Of a stretch of DNA of 64,000 nt, positions 34,126 to 45,745 are shown one piece after another. Position numbers and translations under genes: made by a program. The stretch is taken from assembly GCA_014529385.2 (NCBI GenBank), contig CM043956.1, positions 86,789,721 through 86,853,720 of the forward strand, read 5' to 3'. The stretch is from Adiantum capillus-veneris. Taxonomy: Eukaryota; Streptophyta; Polypodiopsida; Polypodiales; Pteridaceae. Within the stretch, counting starts at the first letter, position 1. Each line of letters opens with the position of its first letter. The notes beneath the pieces were generated by a model. It saw only the letters and a list, made by a program, of their open reading frames with translations. It had not been told where the DNA came from and did not search any database.

Positions 34126-34789
34126 GCCCATACACAATGGGCCTACTGTCAACCCATTTTTTATGGTGCCTGGGATAGGGTGGGTACACACACACACACA
34201 CACACATATGCAAGTATTGCTAGTAACTAAATGTAACCTCATCAATTACCACCCACACACACACTCACATACTCACGTGTGAATTACCTTTTGACCATGC
34301 CCTCACAACTCGCTCTCCAAAAATGGCATATTTTGACCTTGAGGTATTGCTATGCCTGTATAACATATAGTTTTTGATCTTGTTGGTTGCGTCTTTTGAG
34401 GTACTTAGCCACTAACTTTGGTCAACTAACAAAATTACATCCGTAATGTGGGATTTTTCTCACTTAAACCCCCTAGGGTGACCTATCCATGGCTTTGGCA
34501 TTTAACACTAGGCCACCTATAGCCTACCGCCCTAATAAACATAGAGCATAATCCCCTAGAACCCCTTGTGGGACTCATGCGTTCTTACGGGGCTGGGATT
34601 TTTGGCCTACATAGGTCTCCACCCTTCACAGAGGGTGACTACTTTGCCACTCACTAACTCTCAACATTTGTAGGATTTTACAATCCACTGGTAATTCAAG
34701 TACATCATGACAAATCACGCCCTGTATGGTGCCTCACTCTCCGCCCCGCTACTAACTCTCTGTCTCTCTCACATGCTTGCTCGTGACAT
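34126..34789. other. Gene-free stretch with a short (CA)n tract
   Basis: A (CA)n run lies at 34178-34206, with smaller CA runs near 34252-34264. No coding motif or repeat match was recognised. Confidence 0.4.
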
Positions 34790-35112
34790 ATGACACTCTA
34801 GCTCTCTCTTAACTTAACCCGTACAATGAATACCATGGTAGCCACCTCTTACGTTCTTGAGCCTTGAAGTTTCGGGCTGGGCTGAATGTACTGTAGATCG
34901 TGTGGGAGATCTTCAAAACTCAGCATTATTTGATGCATCCACCTGTTGGACTTTCTATAAAAGGAGGTGAGGGTTTCTTTGTCCCTCACTTAGCCTTGTT
35001 TTGCATATTGTGTGTGTATGAGAACGTGAAGAGTGTGCGCTTTCTTTCCACCTGCTTACTGTAGTGCTATGGAGTTGGTTGAGCATGATGTGGCTCCGTG
35101 GACTGAACCAGG
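34790..35112 (+). repeat. TATA-bearing unclassified repeat, partial copy 3
   Basis: Matches about 29975-30290 and 54430-54745. Shared landmarks are CTTAACTTAACCC, GAATACCATGGTAGCCACCTC, the TATAAAAGG box at 34956-34964, and TATGGAGTTGGTT. The match ends at CAGGTAAC, where a reverse-transcriptase fragment begins. Confidence 0.65.
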
Positions 35113-35172
35113 TAACTTTCAAGAACAAGTATCCAATTCCAAGGATTGACAAACTCTTAGATGAGGGTCAAG
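35107..35172 (+). pseudogene. Scrap of an LTR-retrotransposon reverse transcriptase
   Basis: The frame reads VTFKNKYPIPRIDKLLDEGQ, which is the (K)N(R/K)YPIPRID(E/D)LLD motif of Ty3/gypsy RT. It ends in unrelated sequence. It is joined in the same orientation to the repeat at 34790-35112 at the bases CAGGTAAC. Confidence 0.6.
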
Positions 35173-35352
35173 ATTACTTGCTTTGGGGCGGGGAGTTTGC
35201 AAACAGTGTTGGTTGGGTATGGGCAAAGGCAATAGTTGTTTCCAAACTGTGTATCAAGATGTGTGGTTGTTAGGGGATAGGGGTGTTGTGGAGTCACTGA
35301 GCTATAGAGAGGCATTCACTGATTGTGCTGGTGGTTTTCTCATTTCGCCCCT

Positions 35353-35668
35353 TTCCAGCGTCATCAAGGAGCAAATTTCTAAGCCCTTCATAGGGATCCT
35401 CTTCTTCTTCTCGAATCGGAGAGAGAACTCTTTTGGAAGTCTTGCAAGGAGGCTTCCTAGGTGTTCTCTTGTCATGGTGAGGAGCTTGAAGAATCCCATG
35501 AGCGCGAAGCTACCATTGCACTTCACTTTGGAGGGATGGATTGCCCATGGCTTGTTGAAGACTAGAAACAAGATAGTTAACAAGCATCGGTGCATCATTA
35601 GTAGCTTGCTCATTCGCAAAATCAAAGTTATCAACATTAATTTCACTCTCTTTACTATTATCAACCAT
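35353..35668 (-). pseudogene. Gag N-terminal fragment, chromovirus copy C
   Basis: The frame opens MVDNSKESEINVDNFDFANE at 35668 and continues DAPMLVNYLVSSLQQAMGN. A TAG falls after SEVQW, then the frame goes on with RAHGILQAPHHDK and ends at LLLDD. The C-terminal capsid part, zinc knuckle and pol are missing. The N-terminus matches copy B better than copy A. Confidence 0.8.
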
Positions 35669-36071
35669 TCTAACAACTTTAGGTGTAAACTTTTTAGGTG
35701 TACTTTGGCACATCAAGCCCTAGTTGCTACTCCTCTTTACCCCTTTAGAAAAAGCACTCAAGCTAATGTACCCATGGCTCGAATACCATTAATTGCAAGG
35801 AATAGAAGAGATGGTTGTTCAACACCAAAACAACACTGGCTCCTGTCAAGCTTCTAATAGCTCAATAGTGGCTAAGCCGTAGGCAATCTCCGTAGGACTC
35901 CACTATTAAGACCATAGCTCTTGACGGTGATGCACTGTTAACTGCACAAAGGCAGGCCCACTACAAGGCTGAAAAATCCCTATTCTACTTACTCACATGC
36001 AATTAATAGTACCAACCATTTATAGCTAGCTTGAGGACCTCCCTTCTTGAGCAAGAAAAGAGAAACCATGT

Positions 36072-36083
36072 GCTCTCATACCA
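36072..36083 (-). other. Primer binding site, initiator-Met tRNA (copy C)
   Basis: The minus strand reads TGGTATGAGAGC, one change from the TGGTATCAGAGC of copies A and B, directly after the LTR end TACA and one T. Confidence 0.85.
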
Positions 36084-36084
36084 A

Positions 36085-37757
36085 TGTAACATTTAATGGC
36101 CTAGTAACTCGTGTGTAGCGGAAAATAGCATGAACATAGTGAGCATTTCATTAGAATAGATTCTTAATGAGATTAACAAGAGTGCTTGGGTGGAGAAAGC
36201 AACAAAAAGCATAACACCAGTTAGATAGCATGAACAATACTTCAAAAGAGAGAGAAATTAAGCAATTGACAATAGTTGACGACCGGATTTGCATGGAGCT
36301 GGTCCCCCCTCCAAATGGCTTTGTATTATGGTTTCTCCCATCAAGAGAGACATTTTACAATACAATTTCTTGTGTTTCTTCAATACTAGCTAGTGCAATG
36401 AAGATGGAAACTTCATGCACGAAGCAAAACACTTATCAAACACAACATCAATTCCTTCACGGTCTCAGACCCAAGACCTCACACACCTTCAAAGATGGTG
36501 AGAGCTAGTGGGGTATGAGAGTAGATCGAGAGGAAGAAGGAGTATTCGTTTGAGAAAGATGTACGTCTCCTCACATAATCACTCATATGTATTCGTTTGA
36601 GAAGGAGTAGATCGAGAGGAAGGAGTATTCGTTTGAGAAAGATGTACGTCTCCTCACATAATCACTCATATTAGCATAGGTTACCTTAGTAATTATCATG
36701 GTAGAGGAGATGAGTATGCATTGAAGCTTGGATCTTGGTTGGATTTGCATCACAAAGTCAAGAATTGTTAGTGTAGGCCTCCCTTCTCCAAGCTTGGAGT
36801 AGGTGGTAAGCTTTCCATTAAAGCTTGAGAAGGAGAGAGAGTCTTCTTTACTTCACACATGAGATTGTGTGAGGCTGTGTGTGATAATGCCTTGCAAAAA
36901 TCAGCCCCTTGTCTCTCTTGGTCGACCCCTCTTGCTATTTGCTCTTGCTAGCATCCTATTGGACCTCCCTAGGCTTAGCCAGTGGTCATTAAGCAGCATA
37001 AGTGATAGCCTTCTGAGATGTGTTCCCCTTTCCCCTTTTGTGAGAGCTTTAGGTAATTATTTAATTCAATTAAACTCTCATTGAACCCCTTTGCGTCCTA
37101 GCCAGTAGGAATCAGGCAAGCCATTGGGTTGCTAAATGCTCATTGGTCCCTTTGGGAGACTATCCAATAGTCTTCTAGAGAGCTTAATTATTATTGGTTC
37201 TTTTATTAAGTGCTTCTAAATTAATTAAACTAGATTTACTCTAGCCTAATTCTCATTAGTCCACCTCCAAGGCCATCCAATAGGAATTGGGTACACCTTG
37301 TGGGCATCTGGGCTAGGGAGCTCACATGTGTCCCTCATTCCCTTTGTGTAAAGGGAGCTTGTGTGTGTGTGTGTGAGTTCTATCTCATCCCCTACTTTCA
37401 AGGCTTGCCCCCTCCTATGTAGGGACTGACAAAGACTTTTTGTGACACACATGACTAAGCATCCAATTTCCCTAGTGTTTGGCCTTTGGACAGAACCTTT
37501 GAATTTCGGAACCTTAGCATTTTGGAATTCTTAATGGGCTGAACCTTAGGGTCTTTTGAGCCCATTGTTGCACATAGCTCTTTTGCAGATGGAACCCTCT
37601 TTGGATCCCTATTTTCCCTCCTTTGGATCCCTACTGTGGCCGGTCTGCTAGCTTAACCAATATTCTAGCTTTTTCTCCCTTGTCACTTCCCTATACTAAA
37701 TGATCAATTTAGCATGAGAAAATCATTTAGGAGAACTAGATATTGATTATTATAACA
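36085..37757 (-). repeat. Full-length LTR of chromovirus copy C
   Basis: On the minus strand it starts TGTTATAATAATCAATATC at 37757 and ends ...TACA at 36085, so it defines the whole LTR of the family at about 1.67 kb. It contains a local tandem duplication at about 36541-36670 (two copies of AGTATTCGTTTGAGAAAGAT, period 83). The five bases outside the start are ATGCA on the plus strand. Confidence 0.85.
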
Positions 37758-39083
37758 ATGCACATTGAATTAATCTTCTTCTCCCTCCCAACTTTGTCTC
37801 ATTGTTGTTAATGACCTATTTAAGGACCCACTTGCTGCCTCGCTATCTGCTCACCTACCCCAACCTACAAAAATTTCCACCCCTTTTACCCAGGTGTGTA
37901 TTTGTGTGCATGCCCTGATGTTGCTTCCTCCTCCCAAAGATTTGATGCTCTCCTTCCTTTGGTGCACTTGCCTAATCAATAGCACTACAGATATTCCTCT
38001 CCCCTCTTAAGTCAGCGTTGTATATGAACCTGTCTATAACTGTATGGACGGAGGTGCCATAGCATCTACTGCATTGCAACTCTTTGAGCGTGTTTGGTGA
38101 TCAAATGGCTCTACCTACGCCCATGAAGAAGGTGAGGGTGTTTTTTTTCCCCTCACTTAGCCTTGAATCGATATTGCTCTTTCATTTAATATGAGATGCT
38201 CTTTGATTTGGCTTGTTGACCTACGGGGAACTGGTTTGTTTTCACAGGTTGGGGCTATGCTAAATGATTTGGTTTCTTTTATTGGATTCAGTATGTGATT
38301 TTGCATGTGATCTTTTTCCAAAAAAAAGTGCTTAATAGAAGTTGCATTTGTTATTATAGTCTTGTAATGGGTTGCCTATCATTGGTGGTAAGGTGGTGCC
38401 GAGCAACGTTGTTATGAGTCTCTATTTTGATATAGACATACCACGGTAAAAGGGTTTTTTGTGATGCATTCTCCCTATTGGCTGCAGCCAAACTAATCTC
38501 TCTGGTCTAAAAAAAACTAACCAATTTATGCTTTGCTTTTATTGATAACTACCTAGACTCGTTGGTGACAATATCTTTATTGTTTCGAAGAAATGTTTCT
38601 AGGCGTCTTTGAGTTGTATACTATCCCCATGCTATTTTATCTCATGTTGTAGGAGGGGGAAGACATTTTGGAGACCTAGCCATACTTATTTGTTATGGTG
38701 TATAGTTGTATTTTTGGGTTTTCAACTTGTTATGTGGTAATGGTATATTTTGTTATGTGGTAATGGTATATTTTGTTGGTTCTCTTCTTAGTTGCTTTAT
38801 AGCGATACTATTGCACACACACACACACGAAGAGTTTATAAATGTGTTCTAGACATTAAAGTTGTCCTATGAGGTATAATTTTGAACATGTGTATGTCCT
38901 TTTGGTATCCAGTAGTAAGGACCTCTCTCCATGTGCATGTGGTAATTCTTACACCCGCAAGACATATCTCTATTCTATATACTATATCAAAGAGGTAGGC
39001 CTTGCATTCACATGGATACAAATACTTGTATCCACAATGGATGCAAGGGGCAAGCCCTCCCTTCCCCCTTTCTAGCTCGGTAC
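37758..39083. other. Gene-free stretch with a faint relative of the TATA-bearing repeat
   Basis: No gene is supported. At about 38125-38290 GAAGGTGAGGGTG, CCCCTCACTTAGCCTTG and TTTTCACAGGTTGG resemble the post-TATA part of the repeat at 29009-31132, without its TATA box. TTTTGTTATGTGGTAATGGTATA is duplicated in tandem near 38730-38775. A short (CA)n run lies at 38814-38828. Confidence 0.4.
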
Positions 39084-39475
39084 TGTTGGGGTTCATCAAC
39101 ACACACAGAACTTAGGTGTTGACAAAATGTCTCACACACCAAAGACAGAGTTAGACAAATACAAACACATTCAACTCATCATCATTTCACCATTTACCAA
39201 ATTCAGACATAGCAGATTGAAGAACAAACAAGAATCATAGAGCAAGAGACTACACAATTTGTTTCATCTTAGTCCAAGGATAACTTCCATTTCAACAAAA
39301 ATTACATACTCGCGTGAACCTGCATGACCTTTAAATAGGAACTTCTGGCAGTTATAACAGTTACATCCGATTGACCAAAATCCAACTTATCAAAACTCCG
39401 ACTCACTAAGATCCGACTCATAAGTGTTGATTGATCAAACATAAGTACAAGTAATGATCTGGTGCAGGGTCAACA
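39084..39475 (-). repeat. 3' LTR of the Athila-like element
   Basis: It matches 50356-50747 with only scattered differences and has the same 392-base length. On the minus strand it begins TGTTGACCCTGCACC and ends CCCCAACA. Short repeats of ATCCGAC/ATCCGAT occur inside. Confidence 0.92.
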
Positions 39476-39565
39476 CTTGGCACAGCCCGGTGGTGGATTT
39501 CCTAGAAATTCGACTTGGATCCACAATCACTTGATCTGCATATTTTGCACCATCAAAATTACTCT

Positions 39566-41771
39566 CTACACTGGTTCAGCTTCATTCTGAGCCTTCACAT
39601 CGAGCTCAGCAATACGCTGCTCTTCAACTAATGACTTAGGTGCCACTATCCCAACAGGTACACTTTCCACTGATTCAAGAATTTCAACCTGCTGATCAAC
39701 CTACTGATTCTTCTCTGCCTCATCCTTCAAATCTTGACCTTCCTCGATAGGTTCCTCCAAGTTAACATCAATCATATCCTCTTGCAGTTCTTTTAGCTTT
39801 AAATCCTGAGCTATTTTGAACCACATGTCTCTGTCCTTTTTCACATGATCTAACTCCTGCAGTAATTCACCCGCATGCTCACTTACAAATCCCTGCTTCA
39901 TCATCTCATATGGATGCTTTATTGCTACAACAAGTCGGTTCTTCATAGACTTCCAAACTTCCTGAACTGCTTGCAACAGCTGATCTTTCAAGACAAAAAT
40001 TTATCCCTCTTACATAAGCACTGCATTGACATCCACATTCTCACCTTTTACTTGCTTCTCCAACTCTTGCAAAGGAATCAACCTCTAATGTAGCATTTGA
40101 ACCTAAACTTGCAAATCAGCATTAGTTTTTGACAAATGCTCCATTTCCTCATTCAATCTGGTATCTAGCTTCACTGTCCAATCTTTGAACAGTCCCAAAG
40201 ACATTTTTATTCTTGAAACTTCTGCATGATGCTTTTTCATCATATCCTCCATCTCTTTCTGATGTAGTTCTTGAATCCGACTCAGCTGCAAAGTCATAGC
40301 TTCTAACTCCATGTCCTTCTCCTTCGGTAGCACTTTACCTACTACTGAAGCTGCAACCTCTTTAAGATTCTCCTCCATTTGTACTTGGTTGCCGACCCAG
40401 CACAAACTCTTGCACCAACTTAAGCATCCTTACAACACTGTCAGCATCTTCACATCCCCCTTCAGCTTTAAAAGATGTACTTGGTGTAGCAAATGAAAAA
40501 TCTAAAGCTTTAGCAACACCCTGCTCACCAGCATTTATCTTTCTCTTCTTGGACAAAATAAATGTTTTGCCCAACCTTACTGGTGTTTGTACATCTGCAG
40601 AGACTTTTTGTGAGAAAACAGATAACTCACCAAAGTCTTGAAAGAAATCTGGGCTAGCCACAGCTTTTCTAGCCTCCTCCTCTGTGTAACCAACCTCCAT
40701 CAGATCTTGAAACTGCTTTCTCTTCTCTGGTTCTCCAACAAACATCTTCTGTGGTTCACCAACCTGCTCTTCACTTTTGTTCTTCTGAACTTCCGACTCA
40801 GCAGCAGTAGCAGAGATATTTGGCACCACAGTTTCTCTTGCTGTCACCATCCCAACATACTTGAATAATGCAACTAGGAATGGAGCCAATCTACTGCTAC
40901 ACTGATGCTTCCTCTTATCTGGAGTGCAAACCTCTGCATGATTTTTGTCATGGGCCCAGCTGAAACAGCCTCCCTGCTTTGCAAATGTCAATGGAGCATA
41001 GTTTTCTTTTGACATATAGTCAAATTTAGCTAGAAAACAAAACCTCTCAAGATACCACCTTAACTGTTCCCTACGGCCATACTCCACATTTTTAAGCATG
41101 TAATACAATCTTGTCCCTTCTCTAGACCCAAACTCCTTCTTCAAAAAATCATCTGAACACTTTGGTGGAACAATAACTGTTGTGAATGGAAGCTTGAAAA
41201 CCACAGCAATAACCTATGGGCACAACATGACCTTGTCAAATATTGCTCCTCTCATCTTCCTTAGCAAATCTGCTTGTGACTTAGCATAAAAATTTCCTTT
41301 CCATTCTTTCCATGGCAACATTGCAAATTGATAAAGCCCCAACTGTCTAAGCCATTTCTCATTCTTCTGTAGTAGCTTCCATCTCAATCTTGAGATCTGT
41401 GTACGGGTCCATCAGACTTTGAAGCTTCTTGTTTGCCGACAAAGGTGGCGGTTCTTCCTTTGAGAACTAATCTTCCTCCTCATCACTTACATCCACCCGC
41501 GGGTTGAGTCCCTTTCTCCTCAACCTGGTTGCGACTGGCTGTGCCGACTCAGTTTCAGCCTCCAGCCTCATGGCTACTGCAAGCTTTGCTTTAGGTCCAT
41601 AGTGCTACATGAAGGAGAAGAAGGCAACTGCAAGAAGTAATCGACAGAGAGGTACTTGCACGGCAAAGAGACCAACATTTCATAATAATCATGCTGCATG
41701 CATCTGCTGAGTGACCTCCTTGACAGCTCCCGCGCCCCAATGATTACAGCTAGTGGCAAATAATCTTCCTG
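39566..41771 (-). pseudogene. Accessory third ORF downstream of integrase, unknown function
   Basis: The minus strand carries a long coding-like region between integrase and the 3' LTR, about 730 codons with several stops and frameshifts. It begins just after a strong 3' splice site (TTTGGGTTTGCAG, cut at 41771/41772) with EDYLPLAVIIGARELSRRSL. A middle part reads EKWLRQLGLYQFAMLPWKEW and leads, after one TAG, into an open 280-codon frame (41204-40362) with LPFTTVIVPPKCSDDFLKKE and WYLERFCFLAKFDYMS. A frameshift near 40395 enters a charged region (EMEDMMKKHHAEVSRIKMSL) that looks coiled-coil prone, and an acidic end stops at 39566. I see no signal peptide or membrane segment. Athila elements often carry an env-like gene here; this product does not look like an envelope. 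Family unknown. Confidence 0.55.
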
Positions 41772-42108
41772 CAAACCCAAATATTGTTGAATGTTAAACC
41801 ATTTACTTTCAAGTTTAAAAATTCCGATCCAGTTAATTCTGATGCACTAAAGTACGATCAACCAATATCCGATGCACCAAACTAGAAGATGTTTATCTGA
41901 AGTGACTTTCCACCCATCAGAACCTTGCCAAGCACTCCTCCTGCCTTCCTTCATCACCTGTTCTCTGTTGAAACCCTTATCAACATTGCTTCTAATACGA
42001 TGCTCACTTGATATCACTGCTTGCTGACTCTGAAAACCTGGTAATTCAACTGCCTCACACAAAGTAGCACCTACCACTTTTGGTGTCGACTAGTCAAGGT
42101 GAGGTGGT

Positions 42109-43339
42109 TTACAATTTCTTCAACCTGAATCCATTAACTGGTTTGTCCACTCTGGTTCCAAATACATCAGTAACTATAAATGTGCCTTGGCCTAAATCGT
42201 CAACAATCTGGTAAGGACCCTTGTACCTCAAAGTCAATTTCCCTTGGAATGGACCAAGCCTAGAATTATACAGCATCACCCAATCTCCCACTTTGAACAG
42301 TTTGAACTTGACATTCATAGCTACCCAGGCTTGTCTTCTCCTCTGGATGATCTCAGTGATGTAAGAGCTCACCAGCCTATCCTCTTGTAGCTGCATCAAA
42401 TACTTACATCTGTGCTTTACTGACAATCCAAAAGACATTTTCTCAGCAGATACTCTCAAGCTTGGTACCACAAATTCCATAGGTACTACAGCCTCCAACC
42501 CATAGAACAACTTGAAAGGTGTCATCCCTGTGGTGGTGAGTTTGAAAGCAGTCTTGAATGACCACAGAGTTGAATCCAACTTCAGGTCCCAATCCTTATG
42601 ATCATCCTGCACTATCTTTTTTCAAAATTTTAACCAGAATTTTGTTGCTACTTTCTGCTTGTCCATTGGCCTGGGGATGATATGGGGTAGACTTCTTGTG
42701 CAATATCATATGAGTTTTAGTCAGCTCTTGTATGACCTCATTCAAAAAATGTGTCCCCCTATCACTCACCAACTCAACTAGACACCCAAATCTTGTCATA
42801 ATGTTATGATTCAAAAACGTTGCAACACTGGCTGCTTTGTTATCCTTCAGTGCCACAGCTTCCACCCAATTAGTACAATAATCTGTAGCAACCAAAATGT
42901 ACATGTTCCCTCTAGAGCTAGTGGGCTTCACTGGTCCTACAAAGTCCATACCCCATTTTTGAAAAGGTTCCAGGGGTAGAATAGGATGATCTGACATCCT
43001 ATCCCTATTGTCTGCCTGACCAAGCTTCTGACACACCACACATCTTTTGGCATACTCATGTGCATCTTTTAACAAAGTAGGCCACCATAAACCAGCCTGC
43101 AAAATTTTCTTACCTGTAATGTGTCCTGAAAAATGTCCACCAACTTGTCCATAATGAGCTTCATGTAGAACTGCTGACTGTTCAAATTCTGGAACACACC
43201 TTCGTATCACTTGATCAATACCCTTCTTGTATAATTCTCCTGCAATCACCAGAAATGGTCTGCTTTTCAATGCAAATTTCTTCCTTTGATCAGGTGAAAA
43301 CCCTCCTGGCATAACCCCATTAGTTAGGTACACCAACAT
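42109..43339 (-). pseudogene. Integrase of the Athila-like element
   Basis: The upstream part (43339-42602) has the zinc-binding segment (HEAHYGQVGGHFSGHI...CVVCQ) and the catalytic core: Asp in WGMDFVGP, Asp in VSDRGTHF and Glu in GQAESSN, all present. A frameshift near 42605 joins the C-terminal frame (42612-42109), which holds DWDLKLDSTLWSFKTAFKL, the KVGDWVMLYNSRLGPFQGK block and ends NGFRLKKL. There is no chromodomain. The enzyme would insert element DNA into chromosomes. Apart from the frameshift this is the best kept domain of the element. Confidence 0.88.
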
Positions 43340-44975
43340 CTGATCATACCAAGAATCTGGAACATCCTACTGAACTGAAAATAAATCTGCATCAGGTAAC
43401 TAATCATCCACACGTGTTGGAGATTCCCCTGTTTCTAGTATGCTCAAATAATCTGCCATAGCATGCTCTTTCCCGGGAGTATGAATAATCACAAACTCAA
43501 ATTCTTGTAGAAGTAACATCTACCTTGCTAATCTCCCTGTAAGAATGGGCTTCTTAACCAAGTACAACAAATCTTGGTGATCAACATGAAACATAACCCT
43601 GTTACTGAGTAAGTAATACCTGCACTTATTAAATGAATATACCATGCCCAAATCCTCTCTCTTAGTCACAGTATAATTCTTTTTTGCTGGGGTCAACATC
43701 CTACTTGCATAATACAATGGTCTATACCATCCTCTAACCTTTTCCTACATCAACACAGCTCCAATTACAATATCCGATGCATCAACAAAAACATGAAAAG
43801 GCAATGTCCAATCAGGAGGCTCCAATATTGGTGCTACTGATAGCATTTTCTTTAACATCTGAAAGGATGTCTCCTGTGGTTCATCCCATTTAAAGGCAAC
43901 ATCTTTCTTTGTAAGATGAGTCAAAGGTGCACATATATTAGCCAAATATCGAATATACCTTGAGTGCCACTTCACCTGACCCACAAACCTGCTAAGCTCC
44001 TTCACATTTTGAGGTGATTTGGCTACCTGAATTGCTTCAATATTTTTGGCATCAATGGCCATCCCATCAGCAGATACTACATGTCCCAATAAAATACCAC
44101 TCATTACTGCAAGTACACTATTATATGGATTCAAGGCCATGTGAAACAATCTGCATCTTTCCAAACATAACTTCAAGTGAACCAAATGTTGATCCTTCTT
44201 TCCAAATACTCAAAAGTCATCTACAAAAACCCTCATAAAATCCTGAAGATAAGGTTCAAATGTCTTATGAGCCACAAAGTTGAAGGAAGGTGGACCATTC
44301 TTCAAACCAAAACTCATCACTGTATACACAAATTCTCCCCACTCAGTGATGAAGGCTGTTTTGTGTTGGTCTTCTAGAACTACCTTGATCTGATTGTAAC
44401 CTGAAAAACCATCAAGAAAGCTATACATCTCATGTCCAGCTATTGCATCCAACACAGCATCACAAAATGGCATAGGGAATGGATCAATAATAGTTGAAGC
44501 ATTTAACTTCCTGCAATCCACACACACCCTCAACTTCCCATTCTTCTTTGGCACAAAAATAATTGGTGACAACCATGACACTTCATTAACTAGCTTGATG
44601 AATCATACTGCCAATAACTTATCTATTTCCTGCTTTACCTACTTTGCAAAATTGGGGTTCATTCTGTATCTCTGTTGTATGATTGGTGTAGCATCCTCTC
44701 TCAGGGTTAATGTGATGTTGATGTAATTTAGGATCAATGCGCTTTACCTGTGAATAATCCCAAGCAAATACATTTTTATACTCCTGCAACAACTAAATCA
44801 AACCTTTCAAAAATTCACCTTCAGCATGGATGCTGAGTCTGACCATCCTGGGATCTTCTTCAGTTCCCAAATTAGACTCTTTGACTTCATCCTCCTTTAC
44901 CCTGGTGGAGGTACCAAACCTTTTATCATAGATATTTTCTGCCATTAATCTTGCTTCCTTCTCATCTTTATCAAT
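43340..44975 (-). pseudogene. Reverse transcriptase and RNase H of the Athila-like element
   Basis: RT motifs in order: WLSPIIFVPKKNGKLRVCVD, then FLDGFSGYNQIKV, then the catalytic box RVFVDDF at about 44212-44220 followed by TGA. Thumb: GHVVSADGMAIDAK. RNase H: FHVFVDASD, TKREDLGMV and FHVDHQD. It then runs into the linker LLLQEFEFVIIHTPGKEH. At least eight in-frame stops and a frameshift upstream of WLSPI (near 44700) break the frame. No second RNase H is present, which separates this element from the Tat-like ones at 55594-64000. Confidence 0.85.
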
Positions 44976-45745
44976 CTACTCTTTCTGAGGCACCTCTAAA
45001 TTCCGATCCATCATCTGCAACACTTCAGATCCATAAATCTCCTGGCCTGGAACTATTTCTACTTCATCCTCAACCCGGTCTTCATCCTTCTGAATTATCC
45101 CTTCTACACCAACCTCAAAGACAGGCACAATAGTGGGATTAGCTCTCAAAAATTCCTCCTCTTCATCATATTCCACTGCATATGCCAAGTTTATGGTCTG
45201 ATCACATAATGGTTTAGTCTTTGGAGGGATTTTTTTTCTTCCCTGCATTGATATGGTTAGTGACTGCTTCCCCTTTCTCATCATGACAACATTTTCTCCC
45301 CAATCTTGGTTAACTCTAGCTTGTCTAAACCAGGGTCTTCCCAACAGCATCTTGTAGGAAGAATCTGAATCCTTCATTCTAAGTACCACAAAGTTCACAA
45401 CGAAAACCATCCCTGCAATTTCAATTGTTTGTTTCTTGAGAATGCCTAAAGGCTGGACTCTCCTCTGGTCTGCCATCTTCACTTGAAATGGTGCTGGAGC
45501 TAATGTTCCTCCTAACTTCAGTCTTCTATAAACCTCCTCAGGAAGTATATTCACCCCTGATCCTCCATCCAACAACACCTCTTCAAATAGCATGCCTTGA
45601 AACATTACTGCCACAACAGGTACTACAAAATCCACATCTGTTGGATCAATCTGCTGCAGCATTACTTCAGGATACTGGTTTGCCAACACTTGGTCTTGCT
45701 GACCCTGAAGCTTCTTCAACAATTTCTCCTTAAAGGCTGGAATTG
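44976..45745 (-). pseudogene. Protease region of the Athila-like element
   Basis: The open frame from 45722 to 44976 has the retropepsin active site VLLDGGSGVNILPE (Asp codon at about 45569-45567) and the later MLLGRPWFRQA block. The DGGSG form is common in plant gypsy elements. Coding extends a little upstream (PAFKEKLLKKLQ) to about 45745, where the insertion begins. An acidic linker follows the protease and a TAG at 44978-44976 interrupts the link to RT. Confidence 0.82.

Larger units (their letters stand above)
35353..37757 (-). mobile_element. Ty3/gypsy chromovirus copy C, 5' end only
   Basis: On the minus strand: a full LTR (37757 down to 36085), a Met-tRNA primer site with one mismatch, a leader, and the first part of gag, cut at about 35353. 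The rest of the element is absent. It is in the same family and orientation as copy B. Confidence 0.85.
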
